Below, one piece after another: positions 16,841 to 25,342 of a DNA stretch of 64,000 nt; the first letter of the stretch is position 1; every line of letters begins with the position of its first letter. This DNA comes from Pseudooceanicola nanhaiensis (lineage in GTDB: Bacteria > Pseudomonadota > Alphaproteobacteria > Rhodobacterales > Rhodobacteraceae), in contig NZ_JAIUZP010000004.1 in the NCBI RefSeq assembly GCF_020171315.1, forward strand, positions 62,001 through 126,000. The letters run 5' to 3'. Below the pieces are notes generated by a model. It made no database searches. It was not told the DNA's origin and saw nothing but the letters and a program-made list of their open reading frames with translations. Position numbers and translations under genes: made by a program.

Positions 16841-18577
16841 GTGAGCCTGACCGAAACCCTGTCGAAGCGCCCCCTGCGGGCGCTTCGGCTGCCGCGATGG
16901 CTGACGGGCGAAGCCGCCCTGATGCTGGCGCTCGTGCTCTTCGTGGGCGTCCTCTCCATCGCGCCGCTGGCCCGCCTCGCCTGGGCCGCCCTTGTGCCGC
17001 AGGGCCAGTTCGATGCCAGCCGGATCGCCGACATCCTCGGCGGGCGCCGCGTCGTGGGGGCCACGCTCAACACGATCTGGATTTCCGTCGCCGCCACCTG
17101 CCTTGCCACCGTCGCGGGCACGCTGGCCGCGCTGCTGACCACGCTGACCGACATGCGCGCCCGCACCCTCTGGGTCTTCGGCTTCGTGCTGCCGCTGATG
17201 ATCCCGCCGCAGGTCACCGCACTGGCCTGGGTGCAGGCCTTCTCGCCCTCGAGCCCCGTTCTGGGTGCGCTCGGGCTGTCGCTGCCGCCGGGCACGCGCC
17301 ATCCGCTCTATTCCATGGGCGGCATCATCTTCCTGCTGGGGCTCTACAATGCGCCGCTCGTTTTCCTGTCCGTGCGTGCCAGCCTGCAACGGCTGCCCGC
17401 CTCGCTGGTCGAGGCCGCGCATTCCAACGGCGCGGGCCGGGGGGCTGTGATCCGCGACATCATCCTGCCGCTGATCCGGGGCGGTGTCTTTGCGGGCGCC
17501 GCACTCGCCTTCGTCTCCTCGATCGGGAACTTCGGCATTCAGGCCATGCTGGGCATCCCCGCGCGGGTCGAGACGCTGATCACCATGATCTACCGCCGGC
17601 TGAACTCCTACGGGCCTTCCGCGCTCAACGACATGGCGCTGCTGGCGCTGCTGCTGGCGGTGCTGACCGTCATCGGCATGACGCTGACCGCCTGGCTGGG
17701 CCGCAAGGGCGACCAGCGGGTCGACAGCGCGCACCGCGCCCCCCGCATGACGCTGGGTCCCTGGCAGTGGCCCGTGGGCCTCGCCGCCTGGGGCTACCTG
17801 CTGGTCTGCCTCGCCCTGCCACTGAGCGCGCTCTTCGCCGCCGCCCTCGTGCGCGGCTATGGCCAGCCGCTGAATGCCGAGACGATCACGTTTGAGAACT
17901 TCGCCAACGCGCTCTTCCACCACAAGGGCATCCGCGAGGCCTTCGTCACCTCCTTCTGGATCACCTGCACTACCGTCGCCGTGCTGATCCCCGTGGCGGT
18001 CGCCCTCGGCTACGTGCTGACATGGCGGCGCGGCTGGGTGGCGAAGCTGCTGCGGCTGGCCTCGGAACTGGCCTACGCGCTGCCGGGCATCATCATCGGC
18101 GTGGCGATGATCCTCTTCTTCCTGCGCCCGCTCCCCTTCATCGGCACCGGGCTCTATGGCACCGTCTGGGTGATCCTCGCGGCCTATTTCTCGAACTTCC
18201 TCGCCCTCGCCCTGCGCCCCATCCTCGGCGGCTATGCCCAGATCGACCGGGCCCTGGACGAGGCCGCGCAGCTGGCAGGCGCCGGCATCTTCACCCGGCT
18301 GCGCACGATCATCCTGCCCTCCGTCGCCCCTGCGGCCACGGCGGCGGGCATCCTCGTCTTCATGACCGCGATCAACGAGATCCAGACCTCGGTCCTGCTC
18401 GTCTCCTCGCGGGCCCAGACCATCGGGCCCATGATCATCTTCCTTGAAGAGGCGGGCTCCTCCACGCTGGCCGCCGCGGTGGGCTGCCTGATGGTGCTGC
18501 TGGTGCTGGCGCTGATGGGGCTGAGCCTCGTGTTCGGCCGCCGCCTGCCCGAGGGGGTTCTGCCATGGCGCGACTGA
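16841..18577 (+). CDS. ABC transporter permease, two-domain FbpB type
   Basis: A 578-residue membrane protein with about twelve hydrophobic segments made of two tandem permease domains, as in FbpB. Each half has an EAA-type loop for the ATPase: EAAHSNGAGRGAVIRDIILPLIRGG in the first and DEAAQLAGAGIFTRLRTIILPSVAP in the second. It starts with GTG 4 bp after the binding-protein stop and ends overlapping the MBL hydrolase gene by 13 bp. Two domains in one chain are normal for this transporter group. Confidence 0.9.
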   Translation: MSLTETLSKRPLRALRLPRWLTGEAALMLALVLFVGVLSIAPLARLAWAALVPQGQFDASRIADILGGRRVVGATLNTIWISVAATCLATVAGTLAALLTTLTDMRARTLWVFGFVLPLMIPPQVTALAWVQAFSPSSPVLGALGLSLPPGTRHPLYSMGGIIFLLGLYNAPLVFLSVRASLQRLPASLVEAAHSNGAGRGAVIRDIILPLIRGGVFAGAALAFVSSIGNFGIQAMLGIPARVETLITMIYRRLNSYGPSALNDMALLALLLAVLTVIGMTLTAWLGRKGDQRVDSAHRAPRMTLGPWQWPVGLAAWGYLLVCLALPLSALFAAALVRGYGQPLNAETITFENFANALFHHKGIREAFVTSFWITCTTVAVLIPVAVALGYVLTWRRGWVAKLLRLASELAYALPGIIIGVAMILFFLRPLPFIGTGLYGTVWVILAAYFSNFLALALRPILGGYAQIDRALDEAAQLAGAGIFTRLRTIILPSVAPAATAAGILVFMTAINEIQTSVLLVSSRAQTIGPMIIFLEEAGSSTLAAAVGCLMVLLVLALMGLSLVFGRRLPEGVLPWRD

Positions 18578-19587
18578 CCGCCCTCAGCGGGATCGGACGC
18601 AAGAGCGCCGCGATCTTCCTGCTGGAAATCGACGACCGCCGCCTGCTGCTGGACCTTGGCGCGGGGCTGGAGGTGGGCGAAGTGCCCGACCTTTCCGGCG
18701 CGGGCCGGGTGGATGCCGTGCTGCTGAGCCATGCCCACGTGGACCACGCCGGGGCGCTGAACCGGCTGGAGGAGATCGGAGCGCCCCCGGTGCTGGCAAG
18801 CGCGGAATGCCTGCGCCAGCTGAACGGCACCCGCCCCGCGACGGCGCAGGCCCTGCCCGAAACGGGCCGGGCCGAGGTGGCGGGGCTGACGGTGGAAACC
18901 GGTCGCGCGGGCCATGCGCCCGGCGGCATCTGGATGCGCTTCGAGACCGAGGCGGGCGGCTTCCTCTATACCGGCGATTTCAGCACCGAGGGCGCGCTGC
19001 TGGCCTGCGATCCCTTCCCGCGCGCCGCGAGCGTGCTGGCCGATGCCTCCTACGGCGACCGGGACGAGGCGCTGACCGACCAGATCGAGCGGCTGGCGCG
19101 CGCCGCCCGTGGCGGGGCCGTGCTGCCCTGCCCCGCCGACGGGCGCGGGCCGGACATGGTGGCGGGGCTCTCCGAGGCCGGGTTGACCGTCCACGCCTGC
19201 CCGGTGATCGCCGCCGAATGCGCCCGGCTGGGCTTTGCCCTGCCCGTGGCCGTGACCGAGGAGACCGCCCGCCCCGGCATGGTGATCGTCGCCGATGGCC
19301 CCAACGCGGAACACGGGCTGCCCGCCGCGCTGCGGTGGCGGACCGGATTCCGCTTCATCTTCTCCTCCCATGTGCCGCGCAGCAGCCCGGCCCATGGCAT
19401 GATCGCCGCCGGTGCGGCAGAATGGATGGGCTGGAACGTCCACCCCCGCCTCGATGACCTCGTCTCGCTGGCGCGGACCACCGGCGCGCGGCAGGTGCTG
19501 CCCGCCTTCCTCGACCTCGACGCGGCGCCACGCCTTGTGGCCGCCCTCGGGAACAGACTGAACCGCGCGACCTGCGCAGAGGTATGA
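18565..19587 (+). CDS. Metallo-beta-lactamase fold hydrolase
   Basis: A 340-residue soluble MBL-fold enzyme. The metal motif LLSHAHVDHAG (H56, H58, D60, H61) is intact, and later elements include LYTGDFSTEG and FIFSSHVPRSSPAHG, the latter resembling the C-terminal motifs of beta-CASP-like hydrolases. Family members cut phosphodiesters, thioesters or nucleic acids. It overlaps the permease gene and its stop overlaps the next phosphatase gene (ATGA), so it is made in step with the importer. Together with the phosphatase this suggests processing of an imported phosphorylated compound, for example a cyclic or diester form. The exact reaction is unknown. Confidence 0.82.
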   Translation: MARLTALSGIGRKSAAIFLLEIDDRRLLLDLGAGLEVGEVPDLSGAGRVDAVLLSHAHVDHAGALNRLEEIGAPPVLASAECLRQLNGTRPATAQALPETGRAEVAGLTVETGRAGHAPGGIWMRFETEAGGFLYTGDFSTEGALLACDPFPRAASVLADASYGDRDEALTDQIERLARAARGGAVLPCPADGRGPDMVAGLSEAGLTVHACPVIAAECARLGFALPVAVTEETARPGMVIVADGPNAEHGLPAALRWRTGFRFIFSSHVPRSSPAHGMIAAGAAEWMGWNVHPRLDDLVSLARTTGARQVLPAFLDLDAAPRLVAALGNRLNRATCAEV

Positions 19588-20177
19588 GAATGACCGAGAC
19601 GACCCGCCACTTCCTCCCCGATGCCACGCCCGAGGCCGAGGCGCTGGAGGATGCCCGCCCGCTGCTGTTCCCGGTCTGTGCGGCGGAACCGGGGCTGACG
19701 CAGCTCTGGCTTGGCAACCTGACGGCGGCGGAGGATGCGCAGGCGCTGGAGGCGGCGGGCATCACCGCGACGCTGAACCTCGCCATCAACATCTTTCCAG
19801 GGCCGGTGCAGCTGCCCTCGGGGGTCCATGTGCGGCGCTACCAGATCGGTATGCTCGACGGGCCCGGCAACGACCCCGCCATGCTGGCCGCCGCAGTGCA
19901 GCTGGTGGACGGGCTGGCGGGCGTCTACGTGCCCGGCAAGCCGCATTACCCGCCCCATGCCAAGGGCGGCCTGCTGGTCCATTGCCGGGGCGGGCGCTCG
20001 CGGTCTGTCACCGTGCTGGCGCTCTGGCTGCATCTGCGGCGGCGCGACGCGTTCCCGACGCTGGACGCGGCGCTGAGCCACCTGCGGCAGGTCCGCGGAC
20101 AGGACGAGAGCTATCCCCTGCCGCCGATGATCGCCCTTGCCCGCGCGGCGCTGGACCGCGGCCTGATCCCGGCATGA
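19584..20177 (+). CDS. Dual-specificity/tyrosine-type CX5R phosphatase
   Basis: A 197-residue protein with the cysteine phosphatase signature HCRGGRSRS (C134 to R140, the CX5R loop) and a plausible general acid in the LDGPGND loop (residues 91-97). This fold removes phosphate from proteins, sugars, inositols or lipids. It sits between the MBL hydrolase and the LacI regulator with 4-bp overlaps on both sides. In an ABC-import operon a small-molecule phosphatase role (taking phosphate off an imported sugar or polyol phosphate) fits better than protein signalling; this is inference. Confidence 0.82.
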   Translation: MRMTETTRHFLPDATPEAEALEDARPLLFPVCAAEPGLTQLWLGNLTAAEDAQALEAAGITATLNLAINIFPGPVQLPSGVHVRRYQIGMLDGPGNDPAMLAAAVQLVDGLAGVYVPGKPHYPPHAKGGLLVHCRGGRSRSVTVLALWLHLRRRDAFPTLDAALSHLRQVRGQDESYPLPPMIALARAALDRGLIPA

Positions 20178-21172
20178 CGAAGCCGCGCTTCGTCTCCGCC
20201 GCGGACGTGGCGCGTCTGGCGGGCGTGTCCCGCTCTGCCGTCAGCCGGGCCTATACCCCCGGCGCCGCCGTCTCGGAGGCCGCGCGCAAGCGCATCCATG
20301 CGGCGGCAGAGGAACTGGGCTACCGGGTCAACCGGCTGGCGCGGACCCTGCATCAGGATCGCTCGGACCTCGTCGGCCTCGTGGGCGGGAACTTTTCCAA
20401 CCCCTATATCGCGGCGCAGCTCGACGCGCTCTCTTGCGCCTTGCAGGGGCGCGGGCTGCAATGCCTGCTGATGAACACCGCCACCGCCGGGGCGGATGTC
20501 TCCGAACATCTGGCCCGGCTGCTGGATTACCGGGTGCGCAACGTGGTGCTGCTCTCCGGGGCGGCGCCCGATGACCTGATCCGGCTCTGCGCCCAGAACG
20601 GGGCGCGGATGGTGCTGATCAACCGCCCGCCCCCGCCCGAGGGCACGCAGGCCGACCTGATCCTCGCCGACAGCGCCCGGGGTGGCCGGCTGGCGGCGGA
20701 ACGGCTGATCGCGGCGGGCTGCCGCCGGGTGGCGGTGGTGGTCTCGGGCTCTCGCACCACGGCCAAGAAGGCCCGGGCCGAGGCCTTCTGCGCGGTCATG
20801 GCCGCACGGGGCGTCGCGGTGACCACATGGGCCGACGGGGCCAATGCCTATGTCACCGGGGTCGAGGCGGCGCGCAGCCTGCTGGCGCAGCCCGGACTCG
20901 ACGGGATTTTCGGCGTGACGGATGAAATCGCGCTCGGCGTGCTGAACACGGCGCGGCACGAGCTGGGGCTGTCGGTGCCGGGCGACCTCTCGGTCATCGG
21001 CTTCGACGATGCGCCGATCTCGGAGTGGTCGTCCCACGGGCTGACCACGATCCGGCAGTCGCTCGACGCGCTCACCGCCGCCACGTTGGAGGCCATCGAC
21101 CGCCCGGCCGAGGCCCCGCCCACCCGCTTTGCCGTGCCGGTGGAGCTGGTGGAGCGGACGACGGTGGCCTGA
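20174..21172 (+). CDS. LacI family transcriptional regulator
   Basis: A 332-residue repressor-type protein: N-terminal LacI helix-turn-helix (SAADVARLAGVSRSAVSRAYTPGAAVSEAARKRI, residues about 7-40) and a periplasmic-binding-like effector domain (LVGLVGGNFSNPYIAAQL onwards) ending with the LSVIGFDDAP signature. It begins inside the stop of the phosphatase gene (ATGA) and ends the six-gene plus-strand operon, facing the iclR gene. A 14-bp palindrome at 14719-14732 ahead of the operon is the likely operator. The effector would be the imported or processed sugar-like compound. Confidence 0.92.
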   Translation: MTKPRFVSAADVARLAGVSRSAVSRAYTPGAAVSEAARKRIHAAAEELGYRVNRLARTLHQDRSDLVGLVGGNFSNPYIAAQLDALSCALQGRGLQCLLMNTATAGADVSEHLARLLDYRVRNVVLLSGAAPDDLIRLCAQNGARMVLINRPPPPEGTQADLILADSARGGRLAAERLIAAGCRRVAVVVSGSRTTAKKARAEAFCAVMAARGVAVTTWADGANAYVTGVEAARSLLAQPGLDGIFGVTDEIALGVLNTARHELGLSVPGDLSVIGFDDAPISEWSSHGLTTIRQSLDALTAATLEAIDRPAEAPPTRFAVPVELVERTTVA

Positions 21173-21203
21173 GGGCGACGGTGGGCTGAGGGCGCCTGAG
21201 GCC

Positions 21204-21956
21204 CTACTCGCCCGTGTAGCCGAGCGCGCGCGAGATCGTCTGCGCCGCCGTCACCACATGGGGTGCGAAGGCATCGAGTTCCGCCTGCTGCACCCGCGTG
21301 TCGGGCCCCGAAACACCGATCGCCCCCGCAAGGTCCCCCAGCGGCCCGCGGATCGGACAGGCACAGGCGGCGATCCCGGTGCGCCACTGGCCATGGAGCA
21401 CCTGCGCATAGCCCGTGCGGCGCACCTCCTCGATGTCGCGGTAGAGCGCATCCATCGTGGTGACGGTGTATTCCGTGAAGGGCTGGAGCCGGTTGCGGTA
21501 GCGTTCGAGGTAGGCATCGGGCTGGGTCGAGAGCATCGCCTTGCCGGTGGCCATCGTATAGGCAGGCGCCCTCTGGCCGACGCTGGTATAGGCGCGGATG
21601 TGGTGCGAGCTTTCGATCTTGTCGAGGTAGACCACGTCCTCGTTTTCCAGCACGGACAGGTGCACCGTCTCGCCGGTGAGCGCCGCCAACCGTTCCATCG
21701 CGGGCCGCGCGACCTTGGTCAGGTCGAGCCGTCCGACGACCTTGCTGCCCAGTTCCCAGAGTTTCGTGGTCAGCTCGTAGCCGCTGCTGGCCGGGTCCTG
21801 CCGGATGTAGCCATGGGCGGAGAGCGTGGTGAGCAGGCGGTGGACGTTGCTCTTGGTCAGCTCCAGCTGCTTGGCGAGATCGGTCACGCCGCGGGCGCCG
21901 TCACTGGCCGCCATGGCCTCGATCAGCCGCAATCCCTTCACGAATGCCTTGTCCAT
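21204..21956 (-). CDS. IclR family transcriptional regulator
   Basis: A 250-residue IclR regulator with an N-terminal winged helix (FVKGLRLIEAMAASDGARGVTDLAKQLELTKSNVHRLLTTLSAHGYI, residues about 5-52) and a C-terminal effector domain (RLAALTGETVHLSVLENEDVVYLDKIES ... ACACPIRGPLGDLAGAIGVSGP). It lies convergent with the LacI gene and just upstream, on the same strand, of a polyamine-type ABC operon. Two 17-bp inverted repeats in the divergent promoter at 26500-26516 and 26657-26673 have the GTTCC-N7-RGAAC layout and are candidate binding sites. Confidence 0.92.
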   Translation of the reverse strand: MDKAFVKGLRLIEAMAASDGARGVTDLAKQLELTKSNVHRLLTTLSAHGYIRQDPASSGYELTTKLWELGSKVVGRLDLTKVARPAMERLAALTGETVHLSVLENEDVVYLDKIESSHHIRAYTSVGQRAPAYTMATGKAMLSTQPDAYLERYRNRLQPFTEYTVTTMDALYRDIEEVRRTGYAQVLHGQWRTGIAACACPIRGPLGDLAGAIGVSGPDTRVQQAELDAFAPHVVTAAQTISRALGYTGE

Positions 21957-21992
21957 TCCGTCCCCGAACCTGTTTCACTCAGCAATACGATG

Positions 21993-22018
21993 TTCCCGGG
22001 GCCGAGCAAACCCGGGAA
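21993..22018. promoter_or_regulatory. Inverted repeat upstream of iclR
   Basis: Perfect 8-bp arms TTCCCGGG (21993-22000) and CCCGGGAA (22011-22018) separated by 10 nt, 37 bp upstream of the iclR start. It could be an autoregulatory site or an RNA hairpin in the leader; no promoter boxes are obvious. Confidence 0.4.
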
Positions 22019-22083
22019 TGATGTTGAGAGGGTGGTTGGGTTCTCGGTCCCCGATCCCACTGCCCCCCCAATGGCCCCCACGA

Positions 22084-22169
22084 AGGGCAGCGCCGGCCCG
22101 CGGGGTGGCGCATAAGCGCCGCCCCAGGGGGGCGGGTCGGCGCTGCCCGGCCTGAGGCCGGGCGGGACA
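22084..22169. repeat. Folded intergenic repeat, copy B
   Basis: 86-bp copy of the element at 5319-5406, in the same orientation. The 16-nt outer arms, the GGCGC/GCGCC pair and the final hairpin (GCCCGGCC-TGA-GGCCGGGC) are kept while loops differ, so base pairing seems conserved. It lies downstream of the minus-strand ABC operon. Confidence 0.75.
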
Positions 22170-22378
22170 GTCCGAGGGAATGGTTGCTAGGTGCCCGAGT
22201 ATGGGATGACGCCCCAAGGGAAACGCCTATTGCACGGCGAGGGAAACCTTGCATCACGTGGGAAGCCCGGACGCGAAAACGCCCATTGGCACCCCAACCC
22301 TTCGCCCTGTCGCACCCCAAGCCAAATCTCATAGCAAGCCGACACCCCCAAACCGCCCGACACCCCCAGCCCAAAACA

Positions 22379-22409
22379 GTGGCCGCGGAAGGAAGCCTCC
22401 CGCGGCCAC
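22379..22409 (-). terminator. Terminator of the polyamine-type ABC operon
   Basis: Perfect 10-bp stem GTGGCCGCGG (22379-22388) with CCGCGGCCAC (22400-22409) and an 11-nt loop. On the minus strand it is followed by TGTTTTGG, 21 bp past the stop of the binding-protein gene. Confidence 0.75.
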
Positions 22410-22429
22410 GTCAGTCCGGCGATGGGAGC

Positions 22430-23515
22430 TTACTTCGCCAGAAGCTCGTTCAGCTTCTCCTGGCCCCATTCCTCGTTCGTCATCTTGCCGTCAGCGGTCA
22501 TGGCGCCCCAGAACTCGGGGCTCCACTCGATCGCCTTCGACACGTTGTCGGGGTTGTTGGCCCAGTAGATGCTGATTTCCGGGTCAGCCTTCTCGAAGAC
22601 CAGCGGCGAGGGCAGCGCGACCGGGTAGGTCGAGGTCAGCTCGGCCGCCAGGTCGGGGTCCAGCCGCCAGGACAGCAGCTTGAGCGCGTTGTCATAGTTC
22701 GGCGCGCCCTTGGGGATCGAGAAGAAGTCGTAGTAGACGAAGCCCTGGTTCCACTCCACCTCGATCGGGGCGCCTTCCAGCGCCAGAAGCGAGGTCGAGC
22801 CGGTGTAGGCCATGCACATGTCGGCCTCTCCATCCAGCAGCAGCTGGGGCGATTGCGCCGAGGTGGTCCACCACTTGGTCACATAGGGCTTCACCTCCTC
22901 CAGCTTCTTCAGCGCGCGCTCCATGTCGAGGGGGTAGAGATCCTCCTTCGCCACCCCGTCGGCCATCAGCGCGGCCTCCATGTTGAAGCGCGGCCAGGCC
23001 GGCAGGCAGCGCTTGCCCGGGAACTTCTCCTGATCCCAGAAATCGGCCCAGGTGGTGGGCTTCTCGTCGCTGTAGACGTCGGTGTTGTAGACAAGGCCCA
23101 CGCCGATCACCTGCAGCGCGACGCCCTTGGGCCGCTTCAGGTTGTCGGGCATGGTGGCAAGGGTTTCCTTGGCGGTGTCCGACAGCTTGTCATAGTCGAT
23201 GTCCGCCAGGCAGCAATCCCCCAGCAGCTTCGTCTCCTGATCGAAGATGAAGGTCAGGTCCCACTCGGCCTTGCCGGCCTCGACCTGCGCCTTGATCCGC
23301 GGGCCGGAGCGCGCCTCCTGCACGGTGATCACGTCGATCCCGGTCTCTTTCTCGAAGCTGTCGTACATTACAGAGCGCAGCGCGTCGCCATAGCTGCCGC
23401 CCGGGTCCTGCATGATCACTTCGCCTTCGGCGAGCGCGCCCTGCGCCCCGCCCATCAGCATCGCGGCCATGGCAAACGCCAGCAGGCGGCGGGTCCTCCT
23501 CGTGAGTTTCAGCAT
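22430..23515 (-). CDS. ABC transporter substrate-binding protein (PotD-like)
   Basis: A 361-residue exported protein of the spermidine/putrescine-type binding family. Signal sequence MLKLTRRTRRLLAFAMAAMLMGGAQGALA is followed by EGEVIMQDPGGSYGDALRSVMYDSFEKETGI, and later WWTTSAQSPQLLLDGEADMCMAYTG, both usual for this family. The start at 23515 is chosen because GGAGGAGAACACG sits directly before it; an upstream ATG at 23530 lies inside the ribosome-binding site. It is the last gene of an ATPase-permease-binding protein operon. The linked catabolic genes suggest an organic acid or amine ligand, not necessarily a polyamine. Confidence 0.9.
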   Translation of the reverse strand: MLKLTRRTRRLLAFAMAAMLMGGAQGALAEGEVIMQDPGGSYGDALRSVMYDSFEKETGIDVITVQEARSGPRIKAQVEAGKAEWDLTFIFDQETKLLGDCCLADIDYDKLSDTAKETLATMPDNLKRPKGVALQVIGVGLVYNTDVYSDEKPTTWADFWDQEKFPGKRCLPAWPRFNMEAALMADGVAKEDLYPLDMERALKKLEEVKPYVTKWWTTSAQSPQLLLDGEADMCMAYTGSTSLLALEGAPIEVEWNQGFVYYDFFSIPKGAPNYDNALKLLSWRLDPDLAAELTSTYPVALPSPLVFEKADPEISIYWANNPDNVSKAIEWSPEFWGAMTADGKMTNEEWGQEKLNELLAK

Positions 23516-23563
23516 CGTGTTCTCCTCCACTGTTTACGGTGCTTTTGGTTATGGGTGTGTTGC

Positions 23564-25342
23564 TTAGTGCCCCCCCGCCCGCCGGGTCAGGACCGGCCGG
23601 GCCAGGATGATGCCACCGACGACAAGCAGGACCTCCAGCGTCGAGACCACGGCCAGAACCGGGTTCAGCTGGTAGTTGATGTCCCCCCAGAGCATCAGCG
23701 GCAGGGTCTTCATGCGCGGGCTGGACAGGAACAGCGTCAGCACGAGCTCGTCAAAGGAATGCAGGAAGGCAAAGAAGACCGCCGCCCCCAGCCCCGGCGC
23801 GATGGCCGGAAGGGTCACGGTGCGGAACACCGTCAGCGGCGAGGCGCCATGCACGGCTGCCCCCTGCTCAAGCTGGCGGTCCACCCCCTGCAGCGCGGCG
23901 GCGACGATCACCACCACGATGGGAATGCCCCCGATGGAATGGGCGGCGGCAAGGCCAAGGTAGGTGCCCACCAGCTCGAACTTCAGGAACAGCGAGTAGA
24001 GCGACAGGCCCAGCACCACCGGCGGCACGATCATCGGGCTGACCAGCAGCAGCATCACGGTGGACTTGTACTTGATCTTGCTGCGCACGATCCCCATCGC
24101 CGCCGTCGCCCCCAGCGAGACCGAGATCCCGGCAGAGAGGCAGGCGATGCCGAGCGAGTTCCAGAAGGCATCCATCCAGTTGCTGTCCGAGAAGAACTTC
24201 TCGTACCAGCGCAGCGAATAGGCCGGCGGCGGGAAGGTCAGATAGCTGGCCTTGCTGAAGGAAATGATCATCACCACGACGATCGGGATCACCAGCATAG
24301 CCACGATGAACCCGCCCATCAGCCGCACGGTCCAGGCGCCCCAGCGGGCCTGCAAGCCGCTGACCATGCGCAGCAGCGGCCAGCCCACGGTATCGGCCAC
24401 GGTGGCCGACAGCCCGCGACGCGGGGTCCGATCCACCGCCTTCGCGGGTTTCGGCGCAGGTGCGGCGCGAGTGCCGCCCCAGATGAACTCGAACCCCAGC
24501 AGGCGGCCGGCGACGGCCACGGTCACCAGCGTGATCACCAGCAGCACCACCGCAAGCGCCTGCAGGAAGCCCTCGCCCGTCACGCTGTCGGCCTGCTGGG
24601 TGATGTGCATGGCGAACATCATGTCGCCCGGGCCCCCCAGCAGGGTCGGCGTGATGAAGAAGCCAAGCGCCTGCACGAAGACCAGCAGGAAGCCCGCGCC
24701 GACACCCGGCAGGGTCAGCGGCAGCAGCACCCGCCAGAAGGCGGCCAGCGGCCCCGCGCCATTGGCCATGGCCGCGCGTTTCAGGGCCGGATCGACCCGC
24801 GTCAGGCTGGAATAGATCGACAGCACCATGATCGGCAGCAACACCGCCGTCATCCCCAGCAGCACCGCGCCCCGGTTGAAGAGCAGCCCCAGCGGCTCGT
24901 CGAAGATGCCCAGCCAGACCGCCACCTTGTTGATCGGCCCGTTGCGGCCCAGAAGGACCATCCAGGCATAGGTGCGGATCAGGATCGCGATGAAATACGG
25001 CAGGATGATCGCCGTGGCGACCAGCATCTGCGTGACGCCCCGGGTCCGCTGGATCAACAGCGCCGCCGGGTAACCGAAGAGCGCACAGAGCAGCGCCACC
25101 GTCAGGGCGATCTGCATGGTGCGGATCAGGCTGTCGAAATAGAGCGGGGTCGAGAAGACCCGCGCGAGGTCGGCATACCACGGCTCGCCCTCGACCGAGG
25201 TCATCATCAGGTCGATCAGCGGCTGGACGTAGATGAAGGCGAGGAAGGCGAAGGCCGGCAGCAGCAGCAGGGCCGGATCGCTCAGCCTCTGGCGCAGGGA
25301 GCGGCGCGGGGCCATCAGCGCATCGGCGGGCACATCGGTCAT
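23564..25342 (-). CDS. Fused two-domain ABC permease (PotB-PotC type)
   Basis: A 592-residue membrane protein with about twelve hydrophobic segments. The first half (residues about 15-290) resembles PotB and the second (about 325-590) resembles PotC; they are joined by a Pro/Ala-rich linker around residues 296-316. Polyamine-type transporters usually keep these as two proteins of about 280 residues each, so this is a fusion. The second-half EAA loop (EQGAAVHGASPLTVFRTVTLPAIAPG) is clear. It overlaps the ATPase gene by 4 bp (25339-25342) and is followed by the binding protein after 48 bp. Confidence 0.87.
   Translation of the reverse strand: MTDVPADALMAPRRSLRQRLSDPALLLLPAFAFLAFIYVQPLIDLMMTSVEGEPWYADLARVFSTPLYFDSLIRTMQIALTVALLCALFGYPAALLIQRTRGVTQMLVATAIILPYFIAILIRTYAWMVLLGRNGPINKVAVWLGIFDEPLGLLFNRGAVLLGMTAVLLPIMVLSIYSSLTRVDPALKRAAMANGAGPLAAFWRVLLPLTLPGVGAGFLLVFVQALGFFITPTLLGGPGDMMFAMHITQQADSVTGEGFLQALAVVLLVITLVTVAVAGRLLGFEFIWGGTRAAPAPKPAKAVDRTPRRGLSATVADTVGWPLLRMVSGLQARWGAWTVRLMGGFIVAMLVIPIVVVMIISFSKASYLTFPPPAYSLRWYEKFFSDSNWMDAFWNSLGIACLSAGISVSLGATAAMGIVRSKIKYKSTVMLLLVSPMIVPPVVLGLSLYSLFLKFELVGTYLGLAAAHSIGGIPIVVVIVAAALQGVDRQLEQGAAVHGASPLTVFRTVTLPAIAPGLGAAVFFAFLHSFDELVLTLFLSSPRMKTLPLMLWGDINYQLNPVLAVVSTLEVLLVVGGIILARPVLTRRAGGH

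Larger units (their letters stand above)
21957..22429. other. Intergenic region between iclR and the ABC binding-protein gene
   Basis: About 470 bp without a convincing gene. It holds an inverted repeat TTCCCGGG/CCCGGGAA at 21993-22018 near the iclR start, repeat copy B at 22084-22169, and the hairpin terminator at 22379-22409. The remaining C-rich sequence shows nothing recognisable. Confidence 0.65.

Noticed and set aside
14755-18577. Ferric iron ABC transporter (FbpABC)
   Set aside because: Overall resemblance is fair, but the binding protein has no Tyr-Tyr pair and the operon adds phosphoester-type enzymes and a LacI regulator, so iron is not supported.
21975-22217. 80-residue minus-strand frame through repeat B
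   Set aside because: Same reason as for repeat A: Arg/Pro/Ala-rich peptide from the folded element.
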